Positions 54,273-63,835 of a stretch of 64,000 bases of DNA are shown here, one piece after another (positions within the stretch are counted from its first letter, which is position 1; every line of letters starts with the position of its first letter). The notes beneath the pieces were generated by a model that saw only the letters and a list, made by a program, of their open reading frames with translations, was not told where the DNA came from and searched no databases. Made by a program: the position numbers and the translations under genes. Source of the DNA: an uncultured Candidatus Saccharibacteria bacterium (lineage in GTDB: Bacteria > Patescibacteriota > Saccharimonadia > Saccharimonadales > Saccharimonadaceae); the NCBI GenBank assembly GCA_946222675.1, contig CAMIMA010000001.1, forward strand, positions 404,835-468,834, written 5' to 3'.

Positions 54273-55187
54273 ATGATTAATTATTATCGTTCTACTGTAA
54301 TCAATCCAGAATTGAAGCGACAAAACAAGCTATCTACGGGTGGCTGGGCTTTGGTTGAGCGCCCATCCGAACGCGATATTGAGCGCATGGCGAGCCTAGG
54401 TATTGACCGAGATATTTTGAACGATACACTTGACCCATATGAGGTGCCACGCCTTGAAACTGACGACGACTACACTTACTTCATTGCGCGTATCCCTGAT
54501 TCGGATGATGACCTTGGCGGTTTTACAACGCCGTTATTATTTGCTATTTCAGACCGCCATTTAATTACAGTTTGTCGTGATCGCTTGCCGGCGTTGTCCA
54601 ATGCTAAAGCAATTAAGCAAGTACCAACTACTCAGCGTGGCAAGCTATTTTTGGCGCTGATATCGGTTATTATTGAGCAGTACGAGCGCCAAGTAGCAGT
54701 AATTAATCGTCGGATGCGGGCGATTGCCTTAGATGTGTCGAATATTCGGTCATGCGACATTGCAGTGTTTACAAAGAATGAGCGAATGATTAACGATTAT
54801 CTCGATGCTTTAATTCCGATGAATATTGCACTAGAGAAAATGCTCGGCAATCGGTGGCTTAGTTTATTTAATAACGATCCCGATTTGGTGGAGGACTTGT
54901 CAATTGATTTAGAGCAGCTGATTGTGCGTTGCAAGGCTCAACTCCGCACGATTACTAACCTACGTGATTCTTACCGAGCGGTGATGGATACGAGACTAAA
55001 CGAGACGCTACGTATTTTGACGGTAATTACTGTAGTTATGACAGTGCCTACGGTAGTGGCTGGCATCTTTGGTATGAATGTGGCTTTGCCGGGCAATGTA
55101 AATTCGCCATTGGCTTTCTGGCTAATTATACTTGGTTCGACAATTGTGTCGGCGGTGATAGGCATTTATTTTTTGCGCCGTCGGTAA
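54273..55187 (+). CDS. corA: CorA-family magnesium transporter
   Basis: 304 aa from ATG 54273. A large cytoplasmic funnel domain (about 1-235) includes a coiled region, TLDPYEVPRLETDDDYTYF and the long stalk helix. Two C-terminal membrane helices follow (about 245-266 and 278-299). The ion-selectivity motif GMN is at 267-269, and the loop NVALPGNVNSP differs from the usual MPE-type loop. A basic RRR closes the C-terminus. It imports Mg2+ driven by membrane potential. It is next to an MgtA-type pump. Confidence 0.93.
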   Translation: MINYYRSTVINPELKRQNKLSTGGWALVERPSERDIERMASLGIDRDILNDTLDPYEVPRLETDDDYTYFIARIPDSDDDLGGFTTPLLFAISDRHLITVCRDRLPALSNAKAIKQVPTTQRGKLFLALISVIIEQYERQVAVINRRMRAIALDVSNIRSCDIAVFTKNERMINDYLDALIPMNIALEKMLGNRWLSLFNNDPDLVEDLSIDLEQLIVRCKAQLRTITNLRDSYRAVMDTRLNETLRILTVITVVMTVPTVVAGIFGMNVALPGNVNSPLAFWLIILGSTIVSAVIGIYFLRRR

Positions 55188-55214
55188 AAATTTGACGGTT
55201 TAAGCATAACCGAT

Positions 55215-55220
55215 TAAAAT
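55215..55220 (+). promoter_or_regulatory. -10 box upstream of the P-type ATPase gene
   Basis: TAAAAT (55215-55220), then 9 nt to ATG 55230 with no ribosome-binding site. Confidence 0.45.
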
Positions 55221-55229
55221 AGAAATAAC

Positions 55230-57674
55230 ATGAGGGTGGAGAGGGACTATAAATTAGGATTAACCAACGGTGAGGCGAAGCGACGTCTTTTGAAGTATGG
55301 CTATAATACACCAGTGCCAGTGCATCATTTGAGTGGTATCAAAGAATATTTAATGCGGTTCAAAAACCCGCTAGTGATCGTGCTAGTGGTGGCGGCAATT
55401 TTGTCGCTCTATATGGGCGAGGTAGCAAGCGCTGTTACAGTACTAGTAATTGTATTTATTTCTACGACACTTGACTTTATTAATACATTTCGCTCAGAGC
55501 GCGCTGCGCAGGCGTTGCAGCGTACAGTGCGGGTCAGTGCTACGGTGCTACGTAGTGGCAAGCCACGTAAGGTGCCAGTGGCTAATTTGGTGCCAGGCGA
55601 TGTTGTCATAGTGTCAGCTGGTAGTTTAATACCGGCTGATGGTGCGGTGTTGGAATCGGATGGTATGGCAGTGGACGAAAGCGCAATTACCGGTGAATCA
55701 TTTCCGGTAATTAAATCAGTCAAGGACCAAGTGAAGATGGGTAGTAATGTGACGAGTGGCAGTGGCTGCGTATTGTTGCAGCAGACTGGTGCTCATACGG
55801 AGTTTGCACAGATTGCAAAGTCGCTTAATCGAAACAAAGTGACGGAATTTGACATTGAGATTGCGAGATTATCGGTAATGCTGACGCGAATTACCTTTGG
55901 TCTAGTTTTGATGATTGTGGTGATAAATATTATTTTTCACCGTGACATGACAAGTTCGATTCTATTTGCGATTGCTTTGGCTGTAGGAATGACGCCGGAG
56001 CTGCTGCCGTTAATTATTACCATTAATTTAACTAAGGGCTCGTTGCGCATGGCGAAGAAAGGCGTAATTGTTAAAAAGCTATCGGCCATGCAGAATTTTG
56101 GTAGCATGGATATTCTTTGTACCGATAAAACCGGTACCTTGACGGAAAGCAAAATCGCAGTTGCGAAGACTCAGAACTATTATGGCAATGATGCGCCACG
56201 GCTGCTGCAGCTAGCAGCATTTGTGAGTAATAATTCACGTTCGTTCAATAGCCCGCTAGATGACGCCGTGGTAAAGTGTGCGCCGGCTGATTTAGACGGC
56301 TACGTAATGCAGCGTGAAATACCATTTGATTTTCAGCGGCGTCGTGAGAGTGTGCTAGCGAAGTTGGATGGTGGCGATTATCAGCTAATCACTAAGGGCG
56401 CAGCTGATAGTATGCTAAAAATAGTTAAATATTATCGTGATAACAATGGTGAGGCGCGCCGGCTAACTAAAGCTGGTCTCGATGGACTCATGCAAGATTG
56501 TACTAATCTAAGTAAACAAGGGTATCGCACTTTAATGGTGGCGACGCGTGATTTTGATACGGCTGACATCGCACTAGAAGACGAATCGGAAATGGTATTC
56601 GAGGGCTTTATTGCGTTCGAAGATCCACCGAAGGCGTCGGTGGCTAAATCGCTAAAAGCGCTAGCTTCGAACGGTATTGCAGTGAAGATTGTTACAGGCG
56701 ATGACCCATTGGTGGCGACAAAGATTGCAGAGAGCCTGGGCTTAACAGTTAAGGGAGTGTTGACTGGTGATCAAATCAGTAAATTAAACAGTGTTAAGTT
56801 GCGTCGTCGAGTTGATAAAACGACGATTTTTGCGCGCGTTAACCCAAGCCAGAAGCTGGCGGTGATTGAGGCCTTGCGCCATGCTGGCCATGTTGTTGGT
56901 TACATGGGGGATGGTATTAATGATGCGCCGGCACTACGTATAGCTGATATTGGCATATCAGTTAATAATGCGGTGGATGTGGCAAAGCAAACCGCCGACT
57001 TGATTTTGCTAGGCAAGAGTTTACGCTACCTTAATGATGGCGTGGTGGAAGGCCGCCGCACCTTTGCTAATACGATGAAGTATCTCAAAATGAGCTTGAG
57101 CTCCAACTTTGGCAATATGTTTTCGATGGCGGGTGCATCGTTGGTGCTGCCGTTTTTACCGATGACAGCGTCACAGATTTTGCTGAACAATTTGCTATAC
57201 GATACTTCGCAGTTTGCCATTCCATCCGATAATGTGGACCGAGCGCAGTTAGCTCAACCACGACGCATGGATTTGAAGTCATTAAAGAAGTTTATGTGGC
57301 TGTTTGGCATTGCAAGTTCATTATTCGACTTCATTACTTTCGCTATCTTGCTCGGGATATTTAAGTCGGACGCGGCTCAATTCCAAACCTGTTGGTTTAT
57401 TGAATCGTTGTTGACGCAAATACTCGTAGTGTTTATTATTCGTTCGCACAAATGGTCGCTCAGCAGCCGTCCGTCATTACCGTTAATTGGTAGTATTGGC
57501 TGCATTGCTGCGTTAGCAATTGCGGTGGTTTATACGACGATTGGCAGCTGGTTTGGCTTTATTGTCCCAGAATGGCATCTAAGCTTAGCGATTGCTGGCA
57601 TCGTGGTTGGCTATCTTGTGGTAATCGAGTTATTAAAACGTCTATTTTATCGGTTTAACAGCACAAGTATTTGA
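55230..57674 (+). CDS. MgtA-like P-type Mg2+ ATPase
   Basis: 814 aa (MgtA about 900). P-type ATPase landmarks: TGES (154-157) in the actuator, DKTGTLTES with phosphorylated D299, KGAAD in the nucleotide domain, and GDGINDAPAL (about 560-569). MTPELLPLIITINLTKG, AMQNFGSMDILCTDK and LSSNFGNMFS with NNLLYDTSQ are specific to the P-IIIB magnesium group. The N-terminal cytosolic region is short. With CorA next door this forms a magnesium uptake pair. The separate -10 boxes suggest independent expression. Confidence 0.9.
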   Translation: MRVERDYKLGLTNGEAKRRLLKYGYNTPVPVHHLSGIKEYLMRFKNPLVIVLVVAAILSLYMGEVASAVTVLVIVFISTTLDFINTFRSERAAQALQRTVRVSATVLRSGKPRKVPVANLVPGDVVIVSAGSLIPADGAVLESDGMAVDESAITGESFPVIKSVKDQVKMGSNVTSGSGCVLLQQTGAHTEFAQIAKSLNRNKVTEFDIEIARLSVMLTRITFGLVLMIVVINIIFHRDMTSSILFAIALAVGMTPELLPLIITINLTKGSLRMAKKGVIVKKLSAMQNFGSMDILCTDKTGTLTESKIAVAKTQNYYGNDAPRLLQLAAFVSNNSRSFNSPLDDAVVKCAPADLDGYVMQREIPFDFQRRRESVLAKLDGGDYQLITKGAADSMLKIVKYYRDNNGEARRLTKAGLDGLMQDCTNLSKQGYRTLMVATRDFDTADIALEDESEMVFEGFIAFEDPPKASVAKSLKALASNGIAVKIVTGDDPLVATKIAESLGLTVKGVLTGDQISKLNSVKLRRRVDKTTIFARVNPSQKLAVIEALRHAGHVVGYMGDGINDAPALRIADIGISVNNAVDVAKQTADLILLGKSLRYLNDGVVEGRRTFANTMKYLKMSLSSNFGNMFSMAGASLVLPFLPMTASQILLNNLLYDTSQFAIPSDNVDRAQLAQPRRMDLKSLKKFMWLFGIASSLFDFITFAILLGIFKSDAAQFQTCWFIESLLTQILVVFIIRSHKWSLSSRPSLPLIGSIGCIAALAIAVVYTTIGSWFGFIVPEWHLSLAIAGIVVGYLVVIELLKRLFYRFNSTSI

Positions 57675-57710
57675 AATGGTTATGGTTTTTTGTTAATATA
57701 GGAGTATATC

Positions 57711-59474
57711 ATGAGTGGGCAAATAGACAACAATCATTCTTCTATCGAGGAAGTCGCCGAATTCTATCAAGCAATCGATCGGCGTTCCCTGATTCATAAG
57801 ATCAGCGATGACCGGCCGTATGTTTATACGACAATGGAAATTTACGATATTAAAAATGGCATCCGTGGTGCTGGTGGTTTGGGCGTGCTGGCCGCAGATA
57901 CGCGCCGTTGCGCTGAGGCACTTGATATACCGTTCGTGGTGCTAACGCCATTTTATCGCCGTGAGGGCCATCAGCGAATGGACAATTTTGTGCCGCGTTA
58001 TGAATATATTGATAAGACTCCAGAAGTGGAAGATTTTACCAAGGTAGGCGAGACGATGTTGCGTGTTAAAGACCAGCCGTCAACTGTGCTAGATGTTTAC
58101 ACCAAGACGTGTGGTTCGACACGATTTGTTTGTATGACCGAGCCTAATTTTGGCGCACTTTATCAAGGCAACCCGTCAGATGATCACCGACTTTATCAGA
58201 TGGTGAGCCTTGGCTTCGGTGGCTATGCCGCGCTTAAGCTGCTCCATCTCAAGCCAGCAGTAATGCAGCTTAATGAAACAGCAACCGTGTTTGCTGCAGT
58301 GGCGCGCCTAGATGAGCTGTGTGATAACGGTATGGATTTGTATGAGTCGATTGTGTACGTACGAAAACACACTTTATATACCAACCATACACTAGTGCAG
58401 GCAGCTGAGTCGGAGTTTAGCTATCAGCAGTTTGAAAAATTTGTCTTTCCGAATATCAAGTCACCAGCTCTACGACATTTTATTGGTTGTTTGTTTAAGG
58501 ACGGCCGTTTGAAGTTGAGCAGTTTGACAATTGAACTCGCTGAGGCAAAGAATTGTGTGGCTAAGCTTCACGCTAAGGTAGCAGATTATCATGATTTGTC
58601 AGGTGAGAAGGTGCATTTTGCGGCCATTACCAATGGCATCGACCTCAATACCTGGATTGAGCCAGAAATTTTGCAGTTTTATCAGGCTAATGGCATTGTC
58701 AATAAGTTCAATATGCCGGGTGAGAATTATGAGACTATCACAGAAGATGTTTTGCGTGACAATGTCGCACAGCTTCGCGAGTTTAAACGGCTGGGGCGCC
58801 AGCGTTTGAATGCCGAGCTAAAGCATCGTCGCGATCAGTATGGCGAGGTGGTGCAAATCCCAGAAGACGCTGTTTTGTTTGACTATAAGCGTCGGTTTGT
58901 GGCTTATAAGCGACCATGGATGCCATTTGAAAACATTGACGAGCTGAAGGATATCTTACTGACCTATAACGCGCATTATATTATGGCGGGTATGATGGCA
59001 GGCAATGTCGGTGCAGGTGATGATACTTATGACCGTTTGCAGGGCATGCTGAAACAAATTGCTGCTGACCCAGTATTACGTGAACGCGTGCACTATATTA
59101 CCGATTACGATGAGCCGTTATCAAAGGCGATGAGCATGGGTTCAGATGTGTCGATTAATGTGCCAATCGTCGGGCTGGAAGCCTGTGGCACTTCATTTAT
59201 GAAGGATTTGGGCAACTTGACGCTGTTAGTTTCTACCAATGATGGTGGTGTTGCTGACGTTAGTCCGTCAGTGGCGTTGATTGTGCATGGCGATGATTAT
59301 AATCATGAGGTACAATCACTCTACACGCAAATGCGTCATGCTGCTGATATTTTACGTGATGATAAGCGTTGGGCGGGCGAAGCAGCGCGCGCGTTAACTG
59401 CTTACTTACCGATTATCAGTGGTACGCGTATGGTGCGTGATTATCTGAAGTTTCTCTTTAAGGGTGATAAATAA
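57711..59474 (+). CDS. Alpha-glucan phosphorylase (short GT35 form)
   Basis: 587 aa against about 800-850 for glycogen phosphorylases. It releases glucose-1-phosphate from alpha-1,4-glucans. Family features: GAGGLGVLAADTRR (substrate loop), FAAITNGIDLNTW, FVAYKRPWMPF and the PLP-binding segment LEACGTSFMKDLGN, with the Lys that carries pyridoxal phosphate. SINVPIVGLEACGTS matches the phosphorylase C-terminal core. AGGAG precedes the ATG. Its stop is 5 nt from the pullulanase ATG, so the two act as a glucan-degrading pair. Confidence 0.87.
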   Translation: MSGQIDNNHSSIEEVAEFYQAIDRRSLIHKISDDRPYVYTTMEIYDIKNGIRGAGGLGVLAADTRRCAEALDIPFVVLTPFYRREGHQRMDNFVPRYEYIDKTPEVEDFTKVGETMLRVKDQPSTVLDVYTKTCGSTRFVCMTEPNFGALYQGNPSDDHRLYQMVSLGFGGYAALKLLHLKPAVMQLNETATVFAAVARLDELCDNGMDLYESIVYVRKHTLYTNHTLVQAAESEFSYQQFEKFVFPNIKSPALRHFIGCLFKDGRLKLSSLTIELAEAKNCVAKLHAKVADYHDLSGEKVHFAAITNGIDLNTWIEPEILQFYQANGIVNKFNMPGENYETITEDVLRDNVAQLREFKRLGRQRLNAELKHRRDQYGEVVQIPEDAVLFDYKRRFVAYKRPWMPFENIDELKDILLTYNAHYIMAGMMAGNVGAGDDTYDRLQGMLKQIAADPVLRERVHYITDYDEPLSKAMSMGSDVSINVPIVGLEACGTSFMKDLGNLTLLVSTNDGGVADVSPSVALIVHGDDYNHEVQSLYTQMRHAADILRDDKRWAGEAARALTAYLPIISGTRMVRDYLKFLFKGDK

Positions 59475-59479
59475 TCCTT

Positions 59480-61420
59480 ATGAAGACGGCGCAGCAATGG
59501 TCAAATTATTATCAGACCACTAATTTATTGCCATTGCAATATAATGGTAATGATTTGGGCATGCGCTGCGATGAACACGGTACGCAGATTAAGCTATGGT
59601 CGCCGGTAGCTGAGCAAGCAACATTACGTCTTTACCGTGACGGTGAACCAGATACCAAGCCGTATTGGTTGGAGCCAATGACTATGCAGTCGGATGGTGT
59701 TTGGTCTTACGCTAGCCCAGAAGATTTAAACGGTATATACTACGATTTTTCGTTAGTGATTGATGGCGAGGCTGTATCGGCTGGCGACCCATATGCTCGC
59801 ACTACTGGCATCAATGGCCATCGGGCGATGATAGTCGATTTATTGCAGACTAATCCAGCTGGCTGGGAGCTAGACCATGCGCCGGTTGCGACAGCTGATA
59901 CTATTATCGACGAGATTCACATCAAAGAATTTTCGTCGCATAATCGTGGTGGCTGGCCTGAAGCGGTGAGAGGTAAGTATCTAGCTTTTACTTATCCAGA
60001 GACATCTTTGGATGGTAAGGGCGAATTGCCAACAGGTGTGGCTTATTTAAAAAAGTTAGGCATTACGCATGTGCAAATTATGCCAATGTATGACTATGGC
60101 TCGGTCGACGAAGACGACGGACATCAGTTTAACTGGGGCTATGACCCAGTTAATTACAATGTACCAGAGGGGTCTTACGCGACTGACCCGCATCACGGCG
60201 AGGTGCGCATCACGGAATTGAAGCAGATGGTGCAGAGTTTACACCAACAGGGATTTCGTGTAGTGATGGATGTGGTATACAATCACACATATAATTTAGA
60301 CAATCCGTTGCAACAAACCATGCCATACTATTATTATCGTACGGATGCTAACGGTAATTTATCAAATGGCTCTGGTTGTGGTAATGATATTGCTACGGAG
60401 CGGCCGATGGTGCACAAATTCATCGTTGATAGTGTGTTGTATTGGGCGCGTGAGTACCACATCGATGGCTTTCGTTTTGATTTGATGGGGCTACTTGACG
60501 TAGATTTAATGAAAGATATTCGGGAGCGGCTTGATCAGATTTACGGCAGGGGTGAGAAGTTAATTTATGGCGAACCGTGGGCGGCTGGCTTGACTGCCAG
60601 TATGGCGCCGTTAACCGATAAAAGTAATTTATGGCAGCTGGATGAAAATATTGGTATGTTCTCTGACGATACGAGGGATACCATCAAGGGTTCAGCAAGT
60701 AACCATCAGGCGGTGGGGTTTGTAAACGGTGAATCATATAGTGAGCACCGACTACTTGCGGCAGTGCGGGCGTGGTGCATTTATGGGTCGAGTTTTAAAG
60801 CGCCAAGTCAGGTAATTAATTATGTTTCAGTGCACGATAATCAGACGCTGTGGGATAAGCTGACCTCAACTACGCCAGATGAAGCGTTGCGACGACGTCA
60901 ATATCGGTTGGCCGTGGCGACTTATTTAACTTGTTTAGGGCGACCATTAATGCTTAGTGGTGAATCGTTCTGGCGGACTAAGGATGGCAATGATAATTCG
61001 CATAACGCGCCAATTGAGTTAAATCAGTTGGATTGGAGCGCAGTCGAGCGGGCTAAAGATTTATTTGAGTATTATCGTGGCTTGATTGCGCTGCGTAAAC
61101 GTTTGCCAGGGCTGTGCGATAAGAGTACTACCGCTAGTGGTCGTATTACTAGCGACTGGGTTGCACCCGGATTAGTTGGATTTAAGGTGGATAATCGTGG
61201 TGGTGATAATGCGGCTATGCTTACGCCTTGCCTACTGATAGTTTATAATAGGGAGCGAAAGGACCAAGATATTATTTTGCCGAGCGGGAAGTGGCGCGTA
61301 CTAGCAGATGATACTGACACTTGGCAGTGGCAAAAATCACCGCGCGTCGTGGAGGGGCATGTGATGGTTAATCAAGTAGGTTGGATGATACTTGGCGCAT
61401 ATAATGAAGAAGATAATTGA
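59480..61420 (+). CDS. Type I pullulanase / glycogen-debranching GH13 enzyme
   Basis: 646 aa, no signal peptide, hence cytosolic. An N-terminal CBM48-like beta domain (about 25-110) comes first. The GH13_14 barrel has the pullulanase-specific FNWGYDPVNYNVPEG (about 215-229), VVYNHTY, DGFRFDLMG (nucleophile Asp), YGEPW (acid/base Glu) and SVHDNQTLWD (transition-state Asp). It hydrolyses alpha-1,6 branch points, complementing the upstream phosphorylase. Its 3' end overlaps the next gene by 17 nt. Confidence 0.93.
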   Translation: MKTAQQWSNYYQTTNLLPLQYNGNDLGMRCDEHGTQIKLWSPVAEQATLRLYRDGEPDTKPYWLEPMTMQSDGVWSYASPEDLNGIYYDFSLVIDGEAVSAGDPYARTTGINGHRAMIVDLLQTNPAGWELDHAPVATADTIIDEIHIKEFSSHNRGGWPEAVRGKYLAFTYPETSLDGKGELPTGVAYLKKLGITHVQIMPMYDYGSVDEDDGHQFNWGYDPVNYNVPEGSYATDPHHGEVRITELKQMVQSLHQQGFRVVMDVVYNHTYNLDNPLQQTMPYYYYRTDANGNLSNGSGCGNDIATERPMVHKFIVDSVLYWAREYHIDGFRFDLMGLLDVDLMKDIRERLDQIYGRGEKLIYGEPWAAGLTASMAPLTDKSNLWQLDENIGMFSDDTRDTIKGSASNHQAVGFVNGESYSEHRLLAAVRAWCIYGSSFKAPSQVINYVSVHDNQTLWDKLTSTTPDEALRRRQYRLAVATYLTCLGRPLMLSGESFWRTKDGNDNSHNAPIELNQLDWSAVERAKDLFEYYRGLIALRKRLPGLCDKSTTASGRITSDWVAPGLVGFKVDNRGGDNAAMLTPCLLIVYNRERKDQDIILPSGKWRVLADDTDTWQWQKSPRVVEGHVMVNQVGWMILGAYNEEDN

Positions 61421-62579
61421 AGAGACAGTTAAGACAACTAAATTAGTGCCTGGTGGTCAGGCAATGGCAGAATTAGCTGATGGTCGTAAGGTGTTTATTT
61501 GGGGTGCACTACCGCAGGAGACCGTGCGGATTCAGCTAACTAAGTTGAAGCCAAGCTATGCTGAAGGCTTTGTTACTAAAGTATTAGAGCCAAATAGTGA
61601 GCGCATTGCGCCACGTGACGAGTGCTATTTGGCGACTTCACCATGGCAAATTATGACAGAGGCGGCGGAGTTAGCGTATAAGTCACAATTGGTAGTAGAT
61701 ACCTTCCGGCAGGAACATATTGAATTGCCATCGGTGCCGATTCAAACCGACGGTAAGTTTTGGCAGTATCGCAATAAAATGGAGTATTCTCTTTGGTATG
61801 ACCATGATGCGGCACGGATTTGGCCAGCATTCCATCGACGTGGTTCACATCAGAAAATCCTAGTCAAGACTAGCTCAATTGAGCGGTCGGAAATTTGGGC
61901 AGAAGCGCAGCGTGTAATTGAGACGCTAAATAGCGACCCTGCGGCCGAGGCACGACATTATCAGTCATTATTAGTACGTTGTAATCAAGCTGGTGAAGTT
62001 AGCAGTGCGTTGTTTAAGAACGGTGAGCAGCATCCAAAAATGCGTCCGTTGAGCGATAGCTTATTAGGGCAGACGTATCATTATTCGCCTAATGGATTTT
62101 TCCAGATTAATTTACCGGTGTATGAGCTAGCGTTGAATGAGATTAAGCGCCATTTGGGCGATGGTAAGGTAGTAGATATGTATTCGGGTGTTGGTACGAT
62201 TGGTTTGTCAGTGGCAGGCGAGCGTCCGTTGACGTTAGTGGAAACTGATAATTCGGCCTATGCCGAGCTAGAGCATAATTTGGCTGGTCGTCCTAATGTG
62301 CGTGGAGTGCATGCTAAGAGTGAAGACGCACTAGAGTATATCGTGGCTGACGCGACAATTATTGTCGACCCGCCGCGCGCTGGTTTAGATGTTAAAGTGG
62401 TTGACCGGATATTGGAGGTCTTGCCACCGCGAGTGATTTATTTGTCATGCAATCCAGCAACGCAGGCGCGTGATGTGGCGCGGCTTAGTGAACGTTATCG
62501 TATTGAGAGCCATACCCCGTTCAACTTCTTCCCGCGTACACCGCACATTGAGAATGTTGTATCGATGTCAAGGGCTTAA
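61404..62579 (+). CDS. TrmA/RlmCD-family RNA (uracil-5-)-methyltransferase
   Basis: 391 aa from ATG 61404 (a frame extension to 61392 has no ATG or ribosome-binding site). An N-terminal TRAM domain (about 5-60, KLVPGGQAMAEL) precedes the AdoMet domain with VVDMYSGVGTIGLSVAG (about 255-271), IVDPPRAGL (about 316-324) and the catalytic Cys in YLSCNPATQARD (about 341-352). The C-terminus is TPFNFFPRTPHIENV. Of the four Fe-S-cluster cysteines of RlmD only one is left (RDECYLATSPW), so the cluster is probably absent. The target, m5U in tRNA or 23S rRNA, is undetermined. Confidence 0.93.
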   Translation: MKKIIEETVKTTKLVPGGQAMAELADGRKVFIWGALPQETVRIQLTKLKPSYAEGFVTKVLEPNSERIAPRDECYLATSPWQIMTEAAELAYKSQLVVDTFRQEHIELPSVPIQTDGKFWQYRNKMEYSLWYDHDAARIWPAFHRRGSHQKILVKTSSIERSEIWAEAQRVIETLNSDPAAEARHYQSLLVRCNQAGEVSSALFKNGEQHPKMRPLSDSLLGQTYHYSPNGFFQINLPVYELALNEIKRHLGDGKVVDMYSGVGTIGLSVAGERPLTLVETDNSAYAELEHNLAGRPNVRGVHAKSEDALEYIVADATIIVDPPRAGLDVKVVDRILEVLPPRVIYLSCNPATQARDVARLSERYRIESHTPFNFFPRTPHIENVVSMSRA

Positions 62580-62959
62580 TGGGTGGGTGCAATTTGCCTT
62601 TGTGTAGCAGGACTTAGTGAGGGCTATTGTTAAAAGGTTTAATACGAAGTGAATTTAGGTTGGTTTCTCACTATTTTTTAATGAGGTTTGGCTGTTTTTA
62701 CTCAAATGATTATTAATTTAGTTGCCTATGTTTTTGGGGAACAAACCACCGCAACAATCGTAAAAAAGTTCCCTGCATTATTTGATTTATTATGCTGTTA
62801 CAGTTGGTAACCATAGTGTTCCATCTTGTTTCTTGATACTTTGTAAATTATTTGTTAGTTTGTAATTAGGCGGTGTCTAAACCAAATGTTTCAATACTAA
62901 TTTAGTTTCCGTCAAGTAATTTCATGATGTGTAATAAGCGATTTGAAAGGAGCTATGTA
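62580..62959. other. AT-rich non-coding gap at the edge of an accessory segment
   Basis: 380 nt without an intact gene. GGGAAC (62737-62742) and GTTCCC (62768-62773) could form a weak stem. The right half holds a degraded minus-strand coding remnant (62790-62925). No tRNA or clear promoter is seen. Confidence 0.5.
62790..62925 (-). pseudogene. Possible decayed small gene remnant
   Basis: Reading leftwards from ATG 62925, MKLLDGN is followed by a stop. The same frame continues as ISIETFGLDTA, then a stop, and a one-base shift opens NYKLTNNLQSIKKQ...DGTLWLPTVTA ending at a TAA (62790-62792). The last stretch looks protein-like (charged, with a Trp-Leu-Pro end), but the frame is interrupted twice. 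Family unknown; it could be chance. Confidence 0.25.
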
Positions 62960-63616
62960 ATGAGTTATGGAATGAGTAGTGCTATATCTTTGGGAGAAAA
63001 AATTAGAAAGGCTCGTCTGGAAGCTGAGTTGACGCAGGAGGAGCTGTCGAAATTATTGATGGTATCTCGTGCTGCTGTGGCAAAATGGGAGACGAATCGG
63101 TGTTTGCCGGATATCGAGAATATGAAATTTATTGCATCTGCTTTAAACATGAGTGTTGAGTATCTTTTGGATGATAATAATAGCGTTGATTTTTCTATTA
63201 CTAAGAAGCCTATTAATATCGATAAGTATGGTTTTGACGGTAGGTTGAGCAGTTTTAAGAAGTCGAAAATTAAAGATCAGATTGTCCTAGATGAATATCC
63301 TGACTCAAAAATTAGTATGCTAACCGTTGTTAAGACTTATAACAGTTCATATGAGAAGATAGTGGATAATTTTGTTGGATGGTTTTCTACTCTTCTTGGA
63401 GGATTGCCATTGTTTGGCATATATGATTTCGGTAAAGCTGTTGCCACTTTTGGGGCTGATCAGTATTATTTGGTAGATAAAAAAGATAAGCAGTATTTCG
63501 TGCTTATAACTGATGAGTATATTATTAGCAGAATTATGGGAGTAGTGTTTAATAGTAAAAAGTTTCGTATTGGAGATAAGGAATTTATGAAGGTTAGTTT
63601 GCTTCGTAATAAGTAG
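62960..63616 (+). CDS. XRE-family transcriptional regulator with unknown C-terminal domain
   Basis: 218 aa from ATG 62960, supported by AAAGGAG 7 nt upstream. The N-terminal helix-turn-helix (about 9-63) has the classic LGEKIRKARLEAELTQEELS and VSRAAVAKWETNRCLPDI recognition helix. The C-terminal ~150 residues are not a family I know. They include a hydrophobic stretch (VGWFSTLLGGLPLFGIYDF, about 141-159) and alternating strands. Codon use is more AT-rich than in the core genes to the left. Likely a local repressor or stress regulator; the controlled genes would lie to the right. Confidence 0.85.
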   Translation: MSYGMSSAISLGEKIRKARLEAELTQEELSKLLMVSRAAVAKWETNRCLPDIENMKFIASALNMSVEYLLDDNNSVDFSITKKPINIDKYGFDGRLSSFKKSKIKDQIVLDEYPDSKISMLTVVKTYNSSYEKIVDNFVGWFSTLLGGLPLFGIYDFGKAVATFGADQYYLVDKKDKQYFVLITDEYIISRIMGVVFNSKKFRIGDKEFMKVSLLRNK

Positions 63617-63835
63617 TAAGTGGGGGTTGGGTCTGGTTTTAATATTTTTCTCATGATATAATGAATTTGCTTGGGGATGACCACAAGCGTCAAATGGCAA
63701 GCTGTGCTGGTAAGGTACAAGTTGTACAAATAGCTGTTTACAGAGATTTTTCTACGCACTCAATGTTGTCGATTTTGTAAACGGAGTAGGTGATCCAAAC
63801 AGTGCAAACGGCGCTGCTTCAATGAGAGGATGATT
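63617..63835 (+). other. Leader region with extended -10 before a membrane protein gene
   Basis: TGA-TATAAT (63654-63662) would start a transcript near 63669, giving a leader of about 165 nt before the GAGAGGA ribosome-binding site at about 63824-63830. The leader contains a frameshifted short coding frame (separate entry). I do not recognise a riboswitch, tmRNA or other known RNA. Confidence 0.45.
63661..63833 (+). pseudogene. Frameshifted small ORF ahead of a membrane protein gene
   Basis: ATG 63661 (or 63694) opens a 39-codon frame ending at TAA 63778, whose N-part reads MASCAGKVQVVQIAVYRDF. At a run of five T (about 63738-63745) a one-base backward shift leads into FYALNVVDFVNGVGDPNSAN, then GAASMRG and a TGA at 63831. 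That TGA is 2 nt before the next ATG, the spacing expected of a coupled upstream gene. It is either a broken 57-residue gene, a programmed frameshift, or chance. Confidence 0.3.

Noticed and set aside
63617..63835. Possible tmRNA, 4.5S RNA or riboswitch in the 219-nt gap
   Set aside because: No CCA-ending acceptor stem, no tag ORF with resume codon, no SRP Alu/GGAA tetraloop arrangement and no riboswitch core that I recognise. Described only as a leader with a broken ORF.
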